Assembly (NCBI GenBank): GCA_037892935.1 | Contig: JAYXKI010000003.1 | Location: 1,426,001 to 1,490,000 of the forward strand | Direction of reading: 5' to 3' | Origin: Phlebopus portentosus | Lineage: Eukaryota; Basidiomycota; Agaricomycetes; Boletales; Boletinellaceae | Length of the DNA: 64,000 bases | Part shown: positions 44,798 to 56,529 of the stretch, in pieces | How the letters are laid out: each line of letters opens with the position of its first letter | How positions within the stretch are numbered: the stretch's first letter is position 1 | Notes under the pieces: model-generated | Seen by the model: only the letters and a program-made list of their open reading frames with translations | What the model was told of the DNA's origin: nothing | Databases searched by the model: none | Position numbers and translations under genes: made by a program

Positions 44798-47196
44798 TGA
44801 TATTTCGACGGGAGGGCGAGAGGTATCTGCTATGTATACCCAAAATTCTGATTAACAACAGGAGTGCACGAGAAATTGTAATTGAGCACGCACATTCAAT
44901 TCTAGCACACTTGGGAGCACGGAAAACATTGCAATATCTGAGAGACCAAGTCTGGTGGAAAGAAATGGTATCAGATATTAGCTCATATTGTGATTCATGT
45001 CATACCTGTAAGATTTCGAAGCCGAATCACCAAAGACCATATGGATTGTTGAATCCATTGAATGCACCAACGCGACCCTGGCAAACTATTGGTATGGATT
45101 TTGTAGGACCGTTTCCCGAATCCAAGAATCGACTTAGTTCGTTTGATATGATATGCACGATTGTATGTTTACTCACCGGAATGGTTCATTTGCTACCTTG
45201 TAAGCAAACGTACAGAGCCAAAGAGTTTGCTGAGTTAATATTCGAAAATGTATACAAATTGCATGGCTTACCTGAATCGATTGTGAGTGATCGAGGATCA
45301 CTATTCACAAGCACGCTGTGGAAACACTTGAATAAATTGCTTAATGTCAAATTGAGGCTATCAAGTGCTTACCATCCACAAACCGATGGAGCTACAGAGC
45401 GAATGAATAAAACGATTGCTCAAATGCTGAGACAATGTGTTTCACCGAACCAGAAAGATTGGGTGATGAAATTACCTATGATTGAGTTTGCAGTCAATTC
45501 TGCAAGATCAGAAACAACTGGTTACGCACCTTTCTTCCTGAACTATGGAAGAATGCCTCGTTCCATGATATGGAATGATCCGAGCCAAGACGAGTACCCG
45601 GGGGTAAGAACTTTTGCATTGAAGCTGAAAGAAGCAATCATGTCAGCACACGACTCTATCTTACAAGCTAGGGTAAAACAAACGAGGCAAGCTAATAGAC
45701 ATCGGCGGATGTCACCATTCGAAATCGGAGATTTGGTATATCTGTCAACAAAGAACATGAACTTACCAAAGCAACGTGCACGAAAATTAGTACCTAAGTT
45801 CATAGGGCCCTACAAGATACTTAGGGTCGCTGGAAACGATTCATATGAGATCGACTTACCTAGAAGTTTGAAAAATCGAGGCATACACCTCATTTTCTAT
45901 GCATCTTTGTTAAGAATACATATGCCGAACGATGATAGATTGTTTCCTGGAAGGGATATCAGCCAAGTAACTAATTTGGAGGACGGTACTAACGAATGGG
46001 TTGTCGAATCAATAGATACCCATTATGGGAAAGGTACGGATTCATTGTTCAAGGTCGTATGGAAAGCCGGAGACCACACATGGCTTCCATATGAGAAAGT
46101 AAAGCATCTCGAGGCACTTAATACGTACCTCGAGGTCCTGGGTGTCGATTCTATAGAGAACCTGCCTATGGGGAATGATGAGCCGGATACAGATGATCCA
46201 CAGATAACTGTACATACCGTTTGGGTAGAGCACGAGGCAATTTTAGCCTCTCTGCATGTAAACAACGTGTACCAACTAAAGGACTCACATAAGAAGCACT
46301 GGAAGAAGTTCAGAAGAATATCCAAAACGCTTACTATGAATTCTGACAGCCTCCCAGTCAACTTCTTTGCCCCGAACTCGAATGTTCCGAATGTACCTCC
46401 CGAAAGATTCACTGAGCTGGATACAGGCCCAATCACCCAGTCCTGGGTGACGTTTGACACGGCCACGTCCACGTCGTATGTATTCCTAGCCGCCGAATTG
46501 AGGAAGGTCTTCGAATTTCATCGATACATCGAGACGAACTCGATCCCGCCTGGTGTTAATCAACCAGAGCATTATTTGATTATACGCAGGTTGTATAATG
46601 GACACGTACCGGATTTCTATGCGTTGGCAGCCTTGCCACCGTTTGCAGACCCGAGGCACCTCGCTGAAGCGATCCAGAACCATTTCGACTATTCGAGACG
46701 CAAGAATCTTGCCTCGAATCAAGGTATACAGTTGATACTCTACTCCAGAACAAGTTTAGTTTTGTCACTGAATAACTCGCCGACAGGTTCGAAAGTCCGT
46801 GAGGCTCGTTTCCGAGAAGGTAGTACCCCGTATAGTCATTGAAACCGGGCAGCCCAGCGTAAACTCACCCCGGGAATTGAAAAGCGGCCTGACGAACCAA
46901 AAGTGGGGGATGATACCACACTTTCGTTGATTCGTCCTGCCGTTCTTCCCAACCTCGCGAGCTCGTCCAAGTTTGATGGGCCGAGTCAACCCTCCGTACG
47001 AGTCCCGAACACACTCACCCACTCGCAATCCGCAGCACAGGTTGTTGATACTACGCCAAGTACTTCGATGACCTTCATGACCTCGAAGTCCGCCAATTTG
47101 CCAACGACCGGCACGTTGTTTTCCAATGTCCCTGTGCGTAGTTCTACTCCGATACCAGAAGGGCCTCTCTTTGGTGACGACGACATGAAGGATTGA
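44797..47196 (+). pseudogene. Retrotransposon pol, second part (integrase, chromodomain-like, C-terminal extension)
   Basis: Continues in a frame shifted by one base relative to the upstream part (IFRREGERYLLCIPK). The integrase has the His/Cys zinc site (EHAHSILAHLG... YCDSCHTCK) and the three acidic catalytic residues in IGMDFVGPFPES, SIVSDRGSLFTS and TDGATERMNKT. After the GPY/F-like region (KFIGPYKILR) comes a chromodomain-like segment (EWVVESIDTHYGKG, FKVVWKAGDHTWLPYEKV). Then about 340 further residues of unknown type run to 47196, crossed by a TGA at 46840-46842. That tail includes VYQLKDSHKKHWKKFRR and YVFLAAELRKVFEFHRYIE. It is longer than the usual chromovirus end. The break near 44797 is most simply one lost base between KMD and LIFRREGE. 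Confidence 0.88.
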
Positions 47197-47486
47197 GGAC
47201 AAGTAACGTTAATAGTACATTGCTGCGCGAGATGTGATATGTGTGCTACTCTCCTCTATGCTGCTTATGTAAACTCTTTTTACGGAAATGATTGGCGAAG
47301 TCGATCGTTTACCCGATCGACTTGTCTTAGATATGTTTTATGCCGTCCTTATGAATTCACACTTGGAATATAAATTCTATACATAGATTATGTTTATTCC
47401 ATTATGCTACTTTACTATAAGAACTTGTAGACAAGTTCTGGAGGGCGTATGTGACGAAGTAACCGTCACCATGCTTTCCTCCATAG

Positions 47487-47523
47487 GGTTCCGCAGCGTA
47501 ACGCAGACGTTACGCGCGGAACC
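47487..47523. repeat. LTR hairpin, 3' copy
   Basis: Identical to the hairpin at 37772-37808 (16 paired bases, one bulged A, CAGA loop). Confidence 0.9.
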
Positions 47524-47616
47524 ATATGACTAAGTATCTTACCAATAGCTTATGTGAGCGCGACCCTATGCATTTAGTTAGCTTTAGTTTTCACGTTTCC
47601 CCCATGTGTAGTTTAG

Positions 47617-47627
47617 TTTATATAGCT
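47617..47627 (+). promoter_or_regulatory. TATA-like box of the 3' LTR
   Basis: TTTATATAGC lies about 160 bases upstream of the start codon at 47781. With the LTR in plus orientation it could start transcripts that run into the GCP5-type gene. This is inferred from sequence and position only. Confidence 0.45.
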
Positions 47628-47760
47628 GGTAGATAGCAAATGTAAGAGGGATTCTTCCCTCTCGACTATCACTCTAATACTACGGTTAATCCAGTCAGTA
47701 ACGGTGTGATCTGAGTGCCAGAGGAATCTCTCGTGTGACCGAATCTTACCATTCGTCACA

Positions 47761-47765
47761 ATTTG
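47761..47765. repeat. Target site duplication, right copy
   Basis: ATTTG, matching 37730-37734. Confidence 0.93.
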
Positions 47766-47780
47766 CTAAACCCCTAGAGT

Positions 47781-50700
47781 ATGGCGCAACGTCCAACCTC
47801 AGCAATAGGGACGTCTCGTCCGTCTTCAAGTATGTCGCGTCCGACCTCAGCGGCCTCTCATCGTACTACGTCGCGTATGTCCCATAGGCCAATATCCCGT
47901 CTCTCCCAGCGTCCTGCTACGCGTCAATCCCGCGCCCTGTGCCAGACGTTGGTAACTAAGCTTTCCGGACTACCTCCTGGCGAAGATGGTGATTTTGAAG
48001 TCGCTTATGACATGGCGATCCGGCGTATAGAAAGTATCGCAAAGCAGGCAGCATCTCCGGACCTACTGTCCGCTCAGGCGCAGCTTAGGAGGTGGGTTCT
48101 CAGCCACAGTTCAAAAAGATTTACTGAGTCCCGGAAGTGAAGATTCTCAAAGAAAGCTCGCATACAATGTCACGAAGATCTCGCGGAGGCCCTTGATGTT
48201 ACCATCAAAAGGTTTCGTGCAGATACCGAGAAACGTGGAGATCTTGACAATGAAATCAGTCCATCAAAACTTGCAGAACATCTTCAGTTTCTTGTAGGTC
48301 GCGTTTGATTGCTATTCGACCCATGTTACCAAAATCATCTTTTCAGTTCCTTCTGGCGTCCCCGCCTTCCCACTCTACACTCGAGTTTGCCGAAGAGTTT
48401 CTCGACCGAACCCAAAATCCGTCTGGTCCGTCAGGTCTTACATGGGCTGACATTCTGAAGGAAGAACCGTTTGAGGGCCAACACTGGCAGGGTGCTGTTG
48501 GACTTCCTCCAGGCAGCGTGGTCAGACAGGAAGACTCGGTTGAAAGTTATAACTCAAGTCCAACGTTATCTTCCATCAGCGATTCTGAATTGGATGAACG
48601 AGGTGGATTGTTCAGTTTCCACGATCCTGAAGATGTCACGGATGTCTCTGAACGAGTACTTTCTCCTCCATCTTCCGTTGGGACAAGTGATCGAGCTCTA
48701 GCTGAAGAGCGCGTCGTAGAATCTTTTAGACTGCGTCTAGAGCTGGAGGCCCTTCAGAGACGTCAATATTGGAAAAGAACATGGAAGTCGGACGTTGATA
48801 TGAATCGTGCCTTTGACTTGGGTGATCCATCTACTCTCAGTAAGTCTGGCAACGAAAAGCCTAAGTACCTGACTAATGCTCAGCAATAAGGACTTTCGTT
48901 TGAGAAGGTGATCGGTTCAGGAAAATCCCGTTTCAATGGAGATGACCAGGTACAAGGATTCAAGCTCTCTTCGGGAACAACTATTTATTCTGCCCTTATT
49001 TTGTAGCGATACATCAACGAACATGATGCCGTCCGAGAAGTGCTCATTTCACTACAAGGACGAAGCAGTACTTTATTCGAGAAATCAACAAATAAGAACG
49101 GCCTTCTTATGGTAGCCGTGCGTGGTTTTTTACTCCATTATTCCCAATCACTTTAAATGAACAATAATTATAGACCTTCAAAGGTGCTCCAAAAGTGCTT
49201 CACCTCACGCCGTTAGCCCAGGAGTCCATCCTGGCGAAGTTTGCCCATCTTTCAACTGTATTGCAGAGATTGCGTGACTTCCTCATTTCAATCAATCGAA
49301 GTACGGAAGATTACTCAGCGCGACGAAGAGAATTCCGAACTCTTGAAGCATTCACTGAAGCCCTAGAGCTTCAGCTGATTCGCTTTGACGCAAGCATGGC
49401 TCGAAGAGAGGAAGGCATGCTTCGTGCGCAAGAACAGTGCGGCCGGAGCGTCGTCGTCAGCCTGATGAGCCTGGAAAAAGCCTTGCGAGAAGAATTCTCC
49501 AACTGCTTCGACGAGTTACTTGGAATTATTTGCCGACGTTTTCCGGGACGATATGGATAAGCAGGGATCAGATGCTTGCTCGAGTCAGGCATTCGCCTTC
49601 TACGTTTTCATCGCAGCTATTAGACGCACTGTTTGAAGCGATCCAAAGACAACAGGCTTTTGGAGATTCCGTCAGTGCATCCATCATGATGCGTGTCTTT
49701 CTGAGGACTGCAGAACCTGTTTGGAGTATGCTTGGGCGTTGGTTGCGTGATGGAATATTCATGCCTGAACCCGCGAGTACTGTCTCGGGACAAGACAATT
49801 TACCTGAAGAGTTTTTCGTTGAATCTAATGGCCTAGAAGTTGCAGATCCAGACTTCTGGACTTGCGGATATAGCCTTAGGACATCCTTCACTACGGAATG
49901 CACGTCAGATGAATATTCCGGCGTTCCTGTCTTTTTGCGATCCTTATCAGATAAAATACTAGGAGCAGGAAAGTCGATTGGGTTGCTTCGCATTCTCGGA
50001 CATAGCGGGGAAATCGAATATGGGAAACTATCGGTTAACATATGGCCAACGTTTGAGACGTTCATGATGAAGATGTTGAGTCAAGGACCTTTATTTGACT
50101 CTCCCAGTGCAGAAGTGATGGATGTCGACATTACTCCTGACAACCTGTCATTATTGCTGTCTGATCATCTCTTGCCAGTTTGCGCCAGTGCGGAGAAAGC
50201 CCTCATGAACTTGCTCCACAGCGATTGTGGCCTTCTACATCATCTGCGTGCAATAGAAGACCTGTTTCTGTCTAGGAAGGGCGATATCCTTGCCGACTTC
50301 TGTGATGTCTTGTTCAGCGCGGTAAGTGAAATATATATGCATTGAGTTCCATCTCATCTATTGCCATAGATCGATTCGAAGAAAGTATGGACAGATTATC
50401 ATTTCCTCAATACGGCACTTCGTGAGACTGTAGAATCTCGAAGAGCGTATTGGATTGACTCGAATCTTGTCCACCTGTCGTACAAATCCATTAGCAGAAA
50501 TGCTTTACAACGCTCTGTCAAATGCTTTGATGGACTCACTGTGGAGTACGCAGCCCCGTTTCCGTTGGTCTTCGTCATTGGCAGTCGCGCTTCGGAGGTG
50601 TACAATGCTATCTTAGTTATGCTGATCAAAATACGGCGTGCAAAGACACTCTTGGATAACATCCTCTTACACTCGCCGAAGGAGACACTGCGTAGTCAAG

Positions 50701-51572
50701 CTGAACTAAAGAGCTTCTACATAATCCGAAGTAAACTCTCTTGGTTTGTCAAGTGAGCTATCCTTGGATTGTCCTGTCAAACATGTAGTTGAGACGTTCT
50801 TATAGCACCTTCCTCGGCTTCTTATGCTCGCATGTGCGTATCTCTTCGAACCTATTAGGAATGAGACTTATGGCATTTCTAGGTTTTACAAGTAGAGACG
50901 CAGCGCTTTCACGCCTCCTTAGGTGACTCCGGCTCTTTGGATGATATTATCGACCTTCACCAGAAATAGTGAGTCGATGAGGTACTCGCAACTGTCTGCT
51001 AATGACTCTTTTCCTTAGCCTTGGCACGCTTGGAAAACTCTGCCTGCTTGACGATGAGGTAAGCATATTAGCCTTCGGTAGAAAGTCTCGTGTGTTAATG
51101 ACAGAAGAAGACCGCGGCTCTCCAACGCGCGTTGCGATCAATACTGGACATGAGTGTCTCTTTCAGCGACTATTTTGTTACTTTCGCAGGAGATACGACT
51201 CTGAACACATCTCAAACCTCGATCGCTAGGCGGCACCGTCACAGAAGTCGTAGGCAGCGCCGCCAGAGACTCAATGTCGTCTCCTTCGCGCCGATCTCAT
51301 CCTTCCGGGATGACGACTCTGATAGCTCTGATTCTGAACTTGACGAATCGGTTGTGCAAGAGATCGTAGAAGAGAATGTTCACACTTACGCGGCACCATC
51401 AGCATATGAATCTTTCAGTGTGGACGATTTCTTTGATCAGAATGAGAAGCTTGCGCAAGACCTTGATTCACGAGTCCGATATATCCGAAGAGAGGTTGAA
51501 CGGCTTGCATCAAGCAAAGTAGGCTCACAGTTCGATGCTCTCGCGTTTATGCTGCAGGACTGGGACTTATAG
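47781..51572 (+). CDS. Gamma-tubulin complex component, GCP5-type (Spc97/Spc98 family)
   Basis: Helps build the gamma-tubulin complex that nucleates microtubules at spindle poles. The N terminus has repeats of the type SRPTSAxSxRxxSRMSxRPxSR, common in fungal GCP5-like proteins. The GRIP1-like part follows after two introns (QCHEDLAEALDVTIKRFRADTEKRG, then FLLASPPSHSTLEFAEEFLD). The C-terminal GRIP2-like domain shows YWIDSNLVHLSYKSI and LTVEYAAPFPLVFVIGSRASEVYNAILVMLIKIRRAK, near 50450-50640. It ends with FDALAFMLQDWDL. About ten exons. The first intron is 48097 to about 48145; later donors are near 48841, 48950 and 50322. The parts I joined read without frame breaks. Its own promoter has been displaced by the retrotransposon. 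Confidence 0.85.
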
Positions 51573-51757
51573 TCAATTATTAATTGAAAACGTGTAATGT
51601 ATGTAAAATATATAGATATCCGCTGGTAGAGTACAACAGTAATACTACAACATGAAAGCAACAGTACAGAGGAGACATCGCGAAACAAGCAAGGTAACAG
51701 TATTTTAAGCGTAAGTTTACAGCATAGAATAACTTAACCTCCGTATTAGTATTACTT

Positions 51758-53465
51758 TCATAGTATACTCCTTGCCCCTTTCTTGTCTACCCGACGGTTG
51801 ATCCCTCCCAATAAAATCTTGATTAGCAGTTCAGAACCTAGCGGGCCACCATTGTACGGAGTGGTATCGACCATGTCCTAAAAATATGTGAAGTAATGTA
51901 CAAGCGACTGAAAATAGAGATGCTTACCCTTATGCCATACTCCTTTGCCAGATCGTCATCGAGCTCTCGCAGAGCTTCAGTGGCTCTTGGGTCATCGCCT
52001 ACCTGCACGAACTGAATCCCAACCTGGTGCAATGATGAGGTGGATGGATAAGATAGCAGAACAAGGTAGGGTAAAAGGAAATAACATACCTGATACACCG
52101 GCAGATTACCCCGATCGAGGCGTCTGGCGGCTTGGATAATGACAGGTTCTGGGTCATCGGCTGAGGATTTGGGTATAAGCATTTACGTGAGTATATACGG
52201 TCCTTCCACAAAGCTTACTTGGGACGCCATCCGTGATAATAATATAGTTCACTGGCTTGATTCGGCGCAGTGCGTTTAAATCTCCTCTCAGGATTTCCCG
52301 CTGGGCTTGCTCTAGCTCGGATATATAATCGTTGAGGAGCTCCTCGAGCCTCCGAGCTAGAAGAGAAATTCCCTGAGGCTCGATGCTATCAAACTGCCGT
52401 TTCACAGAATCTCCACTCTAAGATCAACCGCGTTGCATTAGATTGATGGACAGCATTAAGAGAAGAGAAGGAAAAAACTTACGCGCATATTCCGAGCCGA
52501 TCTCCTAGCATTCAGAAAGTACACGTCAATGCCTTCTGTGTCGTATCTTGCTGCAACTTCGGCAAGTGAAGCTAGAGCCTCTCTTGTCTGGCACACAGAA
52601 TAAGCCGACGAAAATAGGAAGCAGTTCAAGCGGAACTGACCTCAGCCCATCTCTCTCCAACCATTGACACCGAGTCATCAATAATGAATATCGTGTCGTA
52701 CTGCTTCAAGAGTTCCAACGGGTCCTCTCGGCTGTGGGTGCTGGTAGGGCTTGTTATTATCTCGCCCGTGACTGAGGCGGATTCCGTAGGGAGCGGAGGA
52801 AGCCTTCGCATTCTACTGTAGCTAAGTTCATTCCTCATCCCGCTTCCGACGCCATATCCGTACTCCTCTGGTACAGGTTCCTCGTATTCGCTCTCGTCCG
52901 TTTGGTTTGTTGGGTATCTTCTGTGCCCTGGTATCTCCTCAGATACGGCTCTGCGATGACCTTTCTCCCGGCGCGAGCCTCCCGGAATATCCAGAAATCC
53001 ACCGTAAGTATGAGGCAGGTGGAGGGTCGACGATGACGGATCTGTGGGACTATAAGGTGGAGGTTGTGCCAGGAACTCGGACGATCTTTCCGCTTTGCTC
53101 GGTCCTGGAACATTTGCCGACCTCGATCTACGTATATCCACAGCACTCTCGCTTGACCGCAAGCTACTTTGGGACGCGGCGTAGGTGAATGATCTCCGAT
53201 GACCTAGACTACGATTCGTCGTCGCAGTCGTCGTATTTGAGCTGGTAAGACGATGCTTGTTGATAGTATCCTGGCTCGCATTTGGTTGTTCAGTCCGGCT
53301 AGATGACGATGAATCTATAGTAAACGGCGATATAATATATTCCGGACCGAGCGGCTTTGAGCGCGATCGACCGAGAACGCTCCCGAGCGTTCTTGGTCCA
53401 GATATAAAGGACGTGTCTCTCCTCAGAGAAGTCGTGGGCGATGAGGGCGTATTACCCATAGACAC
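51758..53465 (-). CDS. VWA-domain protein with disordered N terminus
   Basis: Exons 53465-52641, 52587-52483, 52417-52219, 52160-52090, 52023-51928 and 51877-51758 give 471 residues, all phases consistent. Residues 1-255 are disordered, Ser/Pro/Thr/Arg-rich. Residues about 258-450 are a von Willebrand A fold: DTIFIIDDSVSMVGERW holds the DxSxS metal site (MIDAS), then TREALASLAEVAARYDTEGIDVYFLN, NYIIITDGVPTDDPEPV (the MIDAS Asp loop), and VYQVGIQFVQVGDDPRATEAL. The end is DMVDTTPYNGG...LLGGINRRVDKKG. There is no signal peptide or membrane helix, so it is an intracellular VWA protein. Its partner is unknown. Confidence 0.85.
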
Positions 53466-53636
53466 AGGGGCGATAGTGGGACTGGTACAAGAGCAAGATG
53501 CCCGTCCTGCAGCACAAGTACGGCTTAACTACCGAGTCATGCGGCGAAGTTGTAAGTTACGACTCCGACGGGCCCATGCGTGATCTCAAACATGAAGAGC
53601 ATCTCGTTTATACTTCCGATACAAATAATAATAAAA

Positions 53637-55352
53637 TCACGGAATAAAAGGGCTTTTACGATCAGCCAGTCTTGGGAAAGCTGCATTTGCGGCTAATACT
53701 ACCGTCTGCTTTTCGTGAGAGATATATCCTCTGATGAATCCTTTATAGATCATATTTGCAAGATAGCATTCCACCTCTTCCACCTCCACCGTTTCGCCAG
53801 CTACCCGGATAGCACAGTGGAACATCTTTATTGGGATCCGGGTGTTACGGTCAAGCAGAATCCAACTGTGTAGTGGCGGTTCATTATTAACTCGAAACAT
53901 TGAAGAACAGAATTATGCTTACACTTTCCTGAACAAGCCCCGCACGGCGAGCTCACGGGCTCGCTCAATAATAAGCCAGGTATTCAACTCGAGCAACCTC
54001 TTCTCCAATTTAGACATTGCGTCGTCGTATGCTTTTATGTCTGCCTTTCGTATGGAAGATATAAACGGCAAATAAACTTCCGCTAGCACCGGAAACCGGT
54101 CCAGAAGTTCGTCGGAGGGAAGGTGGCCTCGGAGTATGCGCAAGGGAATCAAGTACGACAATATTCGCCTGAAGAAATAAGTCATTCTCAACTCATAGAC
54201 GCCTTTGAAAGTGAACGTACTGCCTATTTGCTTGAGCTTTGACGTGGCAATTGTAGAATGCCTGCGTGAGCTCCTTTTCCGCCTACAAACTGCTGAGCAC
54301 GCTGTTAACAAAATACCCTACAAAAGTAGCTACCCTCTCAAAATCTTCATTGAGAAATGCTATGACACCCATATAGTACCTGTAGGTAACCTATGCACAG
54401 CACTAATTTGTTATTATTGTCTTTCTCTGTTGTTTCAAATCATACCTGATGTGCTCTCGGATAGGATGATAACGGAGGAATGTCCTTGTTGGCTTCCAGA
54501 GCGCGAAGAATGTTTCGTGACAGGGCTATTCGTTTGATCTGCGCTTTGTGAGAAAAACCCATCACAAGGTTATAGGTACGTCGGACTCACTCGAAAGTAG
54601 CATTTCATCACCAAACCCACTACATAGTAAACCCCCCATTTGCGTGATTCAGAAGGAGGCGAAGTTCTTTCAAATAGTTTGTTGGTAAGCAAGCCACTTA
54701 AACGCATAGAAGAACGACAGACCTATCCATCACACAATGCGTGAAAGCTTTTGTAATGATTCGTGCTGCTTCTTCCATGCATTCAGTCTGATTTTCAGCT
54801 GTGTCTGCCTGAGCGTTTGGTTAGCGCTAATTGACAATTCAAAGGCTCCTCCTACTCACATCATAAGCAATATCACGCAAGTCTCTCAATATTGCGAACA
54901 GCGCAGGTAATGTCCACCCGGTGTTGTTCGTAAAGAACCTAAAGAACGATCTAAAAAAAAAGTGACCATGCGTTAGCCGGAAACGTTGCGACTTTCGAAT
55001 AAGTGACAATAGACGGCACACGAGACAAGTTGGGAGTGCTCCTTGAAAGCATCTACCGGTCTATCATTTGCAATATTATTCACGACAAGAACATATGAGA
55101 TGGCAATATCGTCCCAAGGAGAGATCAGAGACCCTTCGTATGGGGCGAGAGTTTGGCGCTGTCAGACCCGGTGACGCGTTAGTAAACCCACAATAACCCG
55201 AAGAAGAATATACCCACCGTTGGCTTGCTGAATGCCTTCACCATGTCCTTTGCATGAGAGCTTGTTGGTCTCAGCAGGTAGGTGAGATGCAGACCGTCTT
55301 GTTCTGTCAGAGCAGACGCGAGCATGCTCAAGTACTCCGAGAACGTAACCAT
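53637..55352 (-). CDS. PCI-domain protein PCID2/Thp1 (TREX-2, CSN12-like)
   Basis: Ten exons (55352-55218, 55158-55022, 54950-54860, 54808-54723, 54666-54591, 54538-54446, 54390-54334, 54282-54221, 54168-53923, 53865-53637) join to 403 residues. Start MVTFSEYLSMLASALTEQD. Helical repeats run through YVVGLVMKCYFR, YRYYMGVIAFLNEDFERAEKELTQAFYNCHVKAQANRQRILSYLIPLRILRGHLPS. The winged-helix PCI end is VEVEEVECYLANMIYKGFIRGYISHEKQTVVLAANAAFP. PCID2/Thp1 pairs with Sac3 in the TREX-2 complex and links transcription to mRNA export. Divergent from the DsbA-like gene across 220 bases. Highly split: exons down to 57 bases. Confidence 0.9.
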
Positions 55353-55572
55353 GACCCAGAATTATTTTTTCTTTCCAATCAAGAGAAATTCCTTGTTACT
55401 CTGCAGTAAAAGATAACAATGAGTAACGCAATGCAAGGTTGATTGTGCAAGAGGAGTGGTGAATGGTGACAGTCCGTGGGGGTGGTTGATATAATAAGAA
55501 GGGAGCGACGCGTCTCTCGGTCGGTACTCATCATATCTTCCACTTCCACTTGATTCACGTTGTTTGTTCCTC
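55353..55572. promoter_or_regulatory. Divergent upstream region, PCID2 / DsbA-like gene
   Basis: These 220 bases between two start codons must contain both promoters. No obvious element. Confidence 0.45.
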
Positions 55573-56479
55573 ATGGCTCTACAACCGACCTTGAAGCCCT
55601 TGATCATTGCAGGAAGGCCAGATGCTCCTCATACCCTTGACATTTTCCGTAAGTCTGTGTACTAATTTTCTGGTCGACATCGTTTGTTATTCATGGTGGC
55701 TTATCTATGCAGTGGACTACGTCTGTCCATTCAGGTACCTAACAAACGAATATGCGCTCGAACGAGATGATTCGACATTTCATGCAGTGCAAAGATGTCC
55801 TTGACAATCGACAAGGTTGTCAAGCCCCTTCTTGACGCTGGCGGCAAGTATGACGGTAAAGTCAAAGCCATCCTGCGCCCGCAAGTCCAGCCGTGGCATG
55901 TTGCATCTACGTTGACCCATGAATCTGCTCTTGCGGTACGTGCCATTCTCTCCTGAATATTCATATTCCATTCTAACCGACTTTCGTTTTATAGGTCGCT
56001 AAGGTCGCTCCAGAGAAGTTCTGGTCGTACTCCGTCGCAGTGAGTAGCACTGTCAAGTTCACATGGCGTCATTTAACATACATATGCTTGTCCCTGAGTT
56101 GTTCAAAAACCAAACGGAATTCTTTGACAAGGCCATCGCGAACCTCACAGTGACCCAGATTCGCGAGAAGCTGGTGGCTCTCGCAGTCCCTATCATTGGC
56201 GACGACAAGAAAGCCGAACTCACCAACTTCCTCACCTACAAGAGTACTCCTAACGGCGGAATAGCTGTAACTGATGAACTCAAGTATAATAGTACGCTTG
56301 TTTACTACATGATGCGCCACCATTCCTAACATGGTCTTCTTCAAGTTAAATTTGGGAGACAGAACGGCATACATGTGTCTCCTACTGTCCTTTGGGATGG
56401 TCTCGTAGCCAATGAAATCTCGAGCTCTTGGACCGAGCAGGATTGGAACGACTTCTTCAAAGCAAAGGTCATCGTGTAA
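55573..56479 (+). CDS. DsbA-like thioredoxin-fold protein
   Basis: Exons 55573-55648, 55713-55734, 55788-55935, 55995-56039, 56099-56291 and 56346-56479 give 205 residues. The start MALQPTLKPLIIAGRPDAPHTLDIFLDYVCPFSAKMS contains a CPFS active-site-like motif with a single Cys. It is split across a 22-base exon. A helical insert (FFDKAIANLTVTQIREKLVALAV) and a VSPTVLWDGLV strand with cis-Pro complete a DsbA/2-hydroxychromene-isomerase-like fold. There is no signal peptide, so it is probably cytosolic. Substrate and role are unknown. Convergent with GatB (gap 50 bases). Confidence 0.82.
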
Positions 56480-56529
56480 ATATAAGCAGCAACGAGTAAT
56501 GTAACAACCGCAGCAGTATATAACAGAGA

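Larger units (their letters stand above)
37735..47760 (+). mobile_element. Complete Ty3/Gypsy chromovirus-type LTR retrotransposon
   Basis: A 10,026-bp element with 311-bp LTRs beginning TGTGAC and ending GTCACA, flanked by the 5-bp duplication ATTTG. Between the LTRs lie a leader (38046-38239), Gag, protease, reverse transcriptase, RNase H, integrase and a chromodomain-like end, in Ty3/Gypsy order. LTR identity is 309/311, so the insertion is recent. The coding region nevertheless has TGA stops at 39257, 40739, 41654, 43901 and 46840 and one frame break near 44798. No TAA or TAG interrupts it. Base use is more A-rich than in the host genes. I found no clear primer binding site next to the 5' LTR; a TGG lies 46 bases away, too far for a standard tRNA primer. 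A short purine tract (GGAGGG) precedes the 3' LTR. Confidence 0.95.
47450..47760 (+). repeat. 3' LTR
   Basis: 311 bases, same ends as the 5' LTR. Its right edge is only 20 bases from the start codon of the GCP5-type gene, and its promoter points into that gene. Confidence 0.96.

Noticed and set aside
39257..46842. TGA codons in the element as selenocysteine or a changed genetic code
   Set aside because: Host genes here use TGA as a normal stop, and the CpG decay explanation is simpler.
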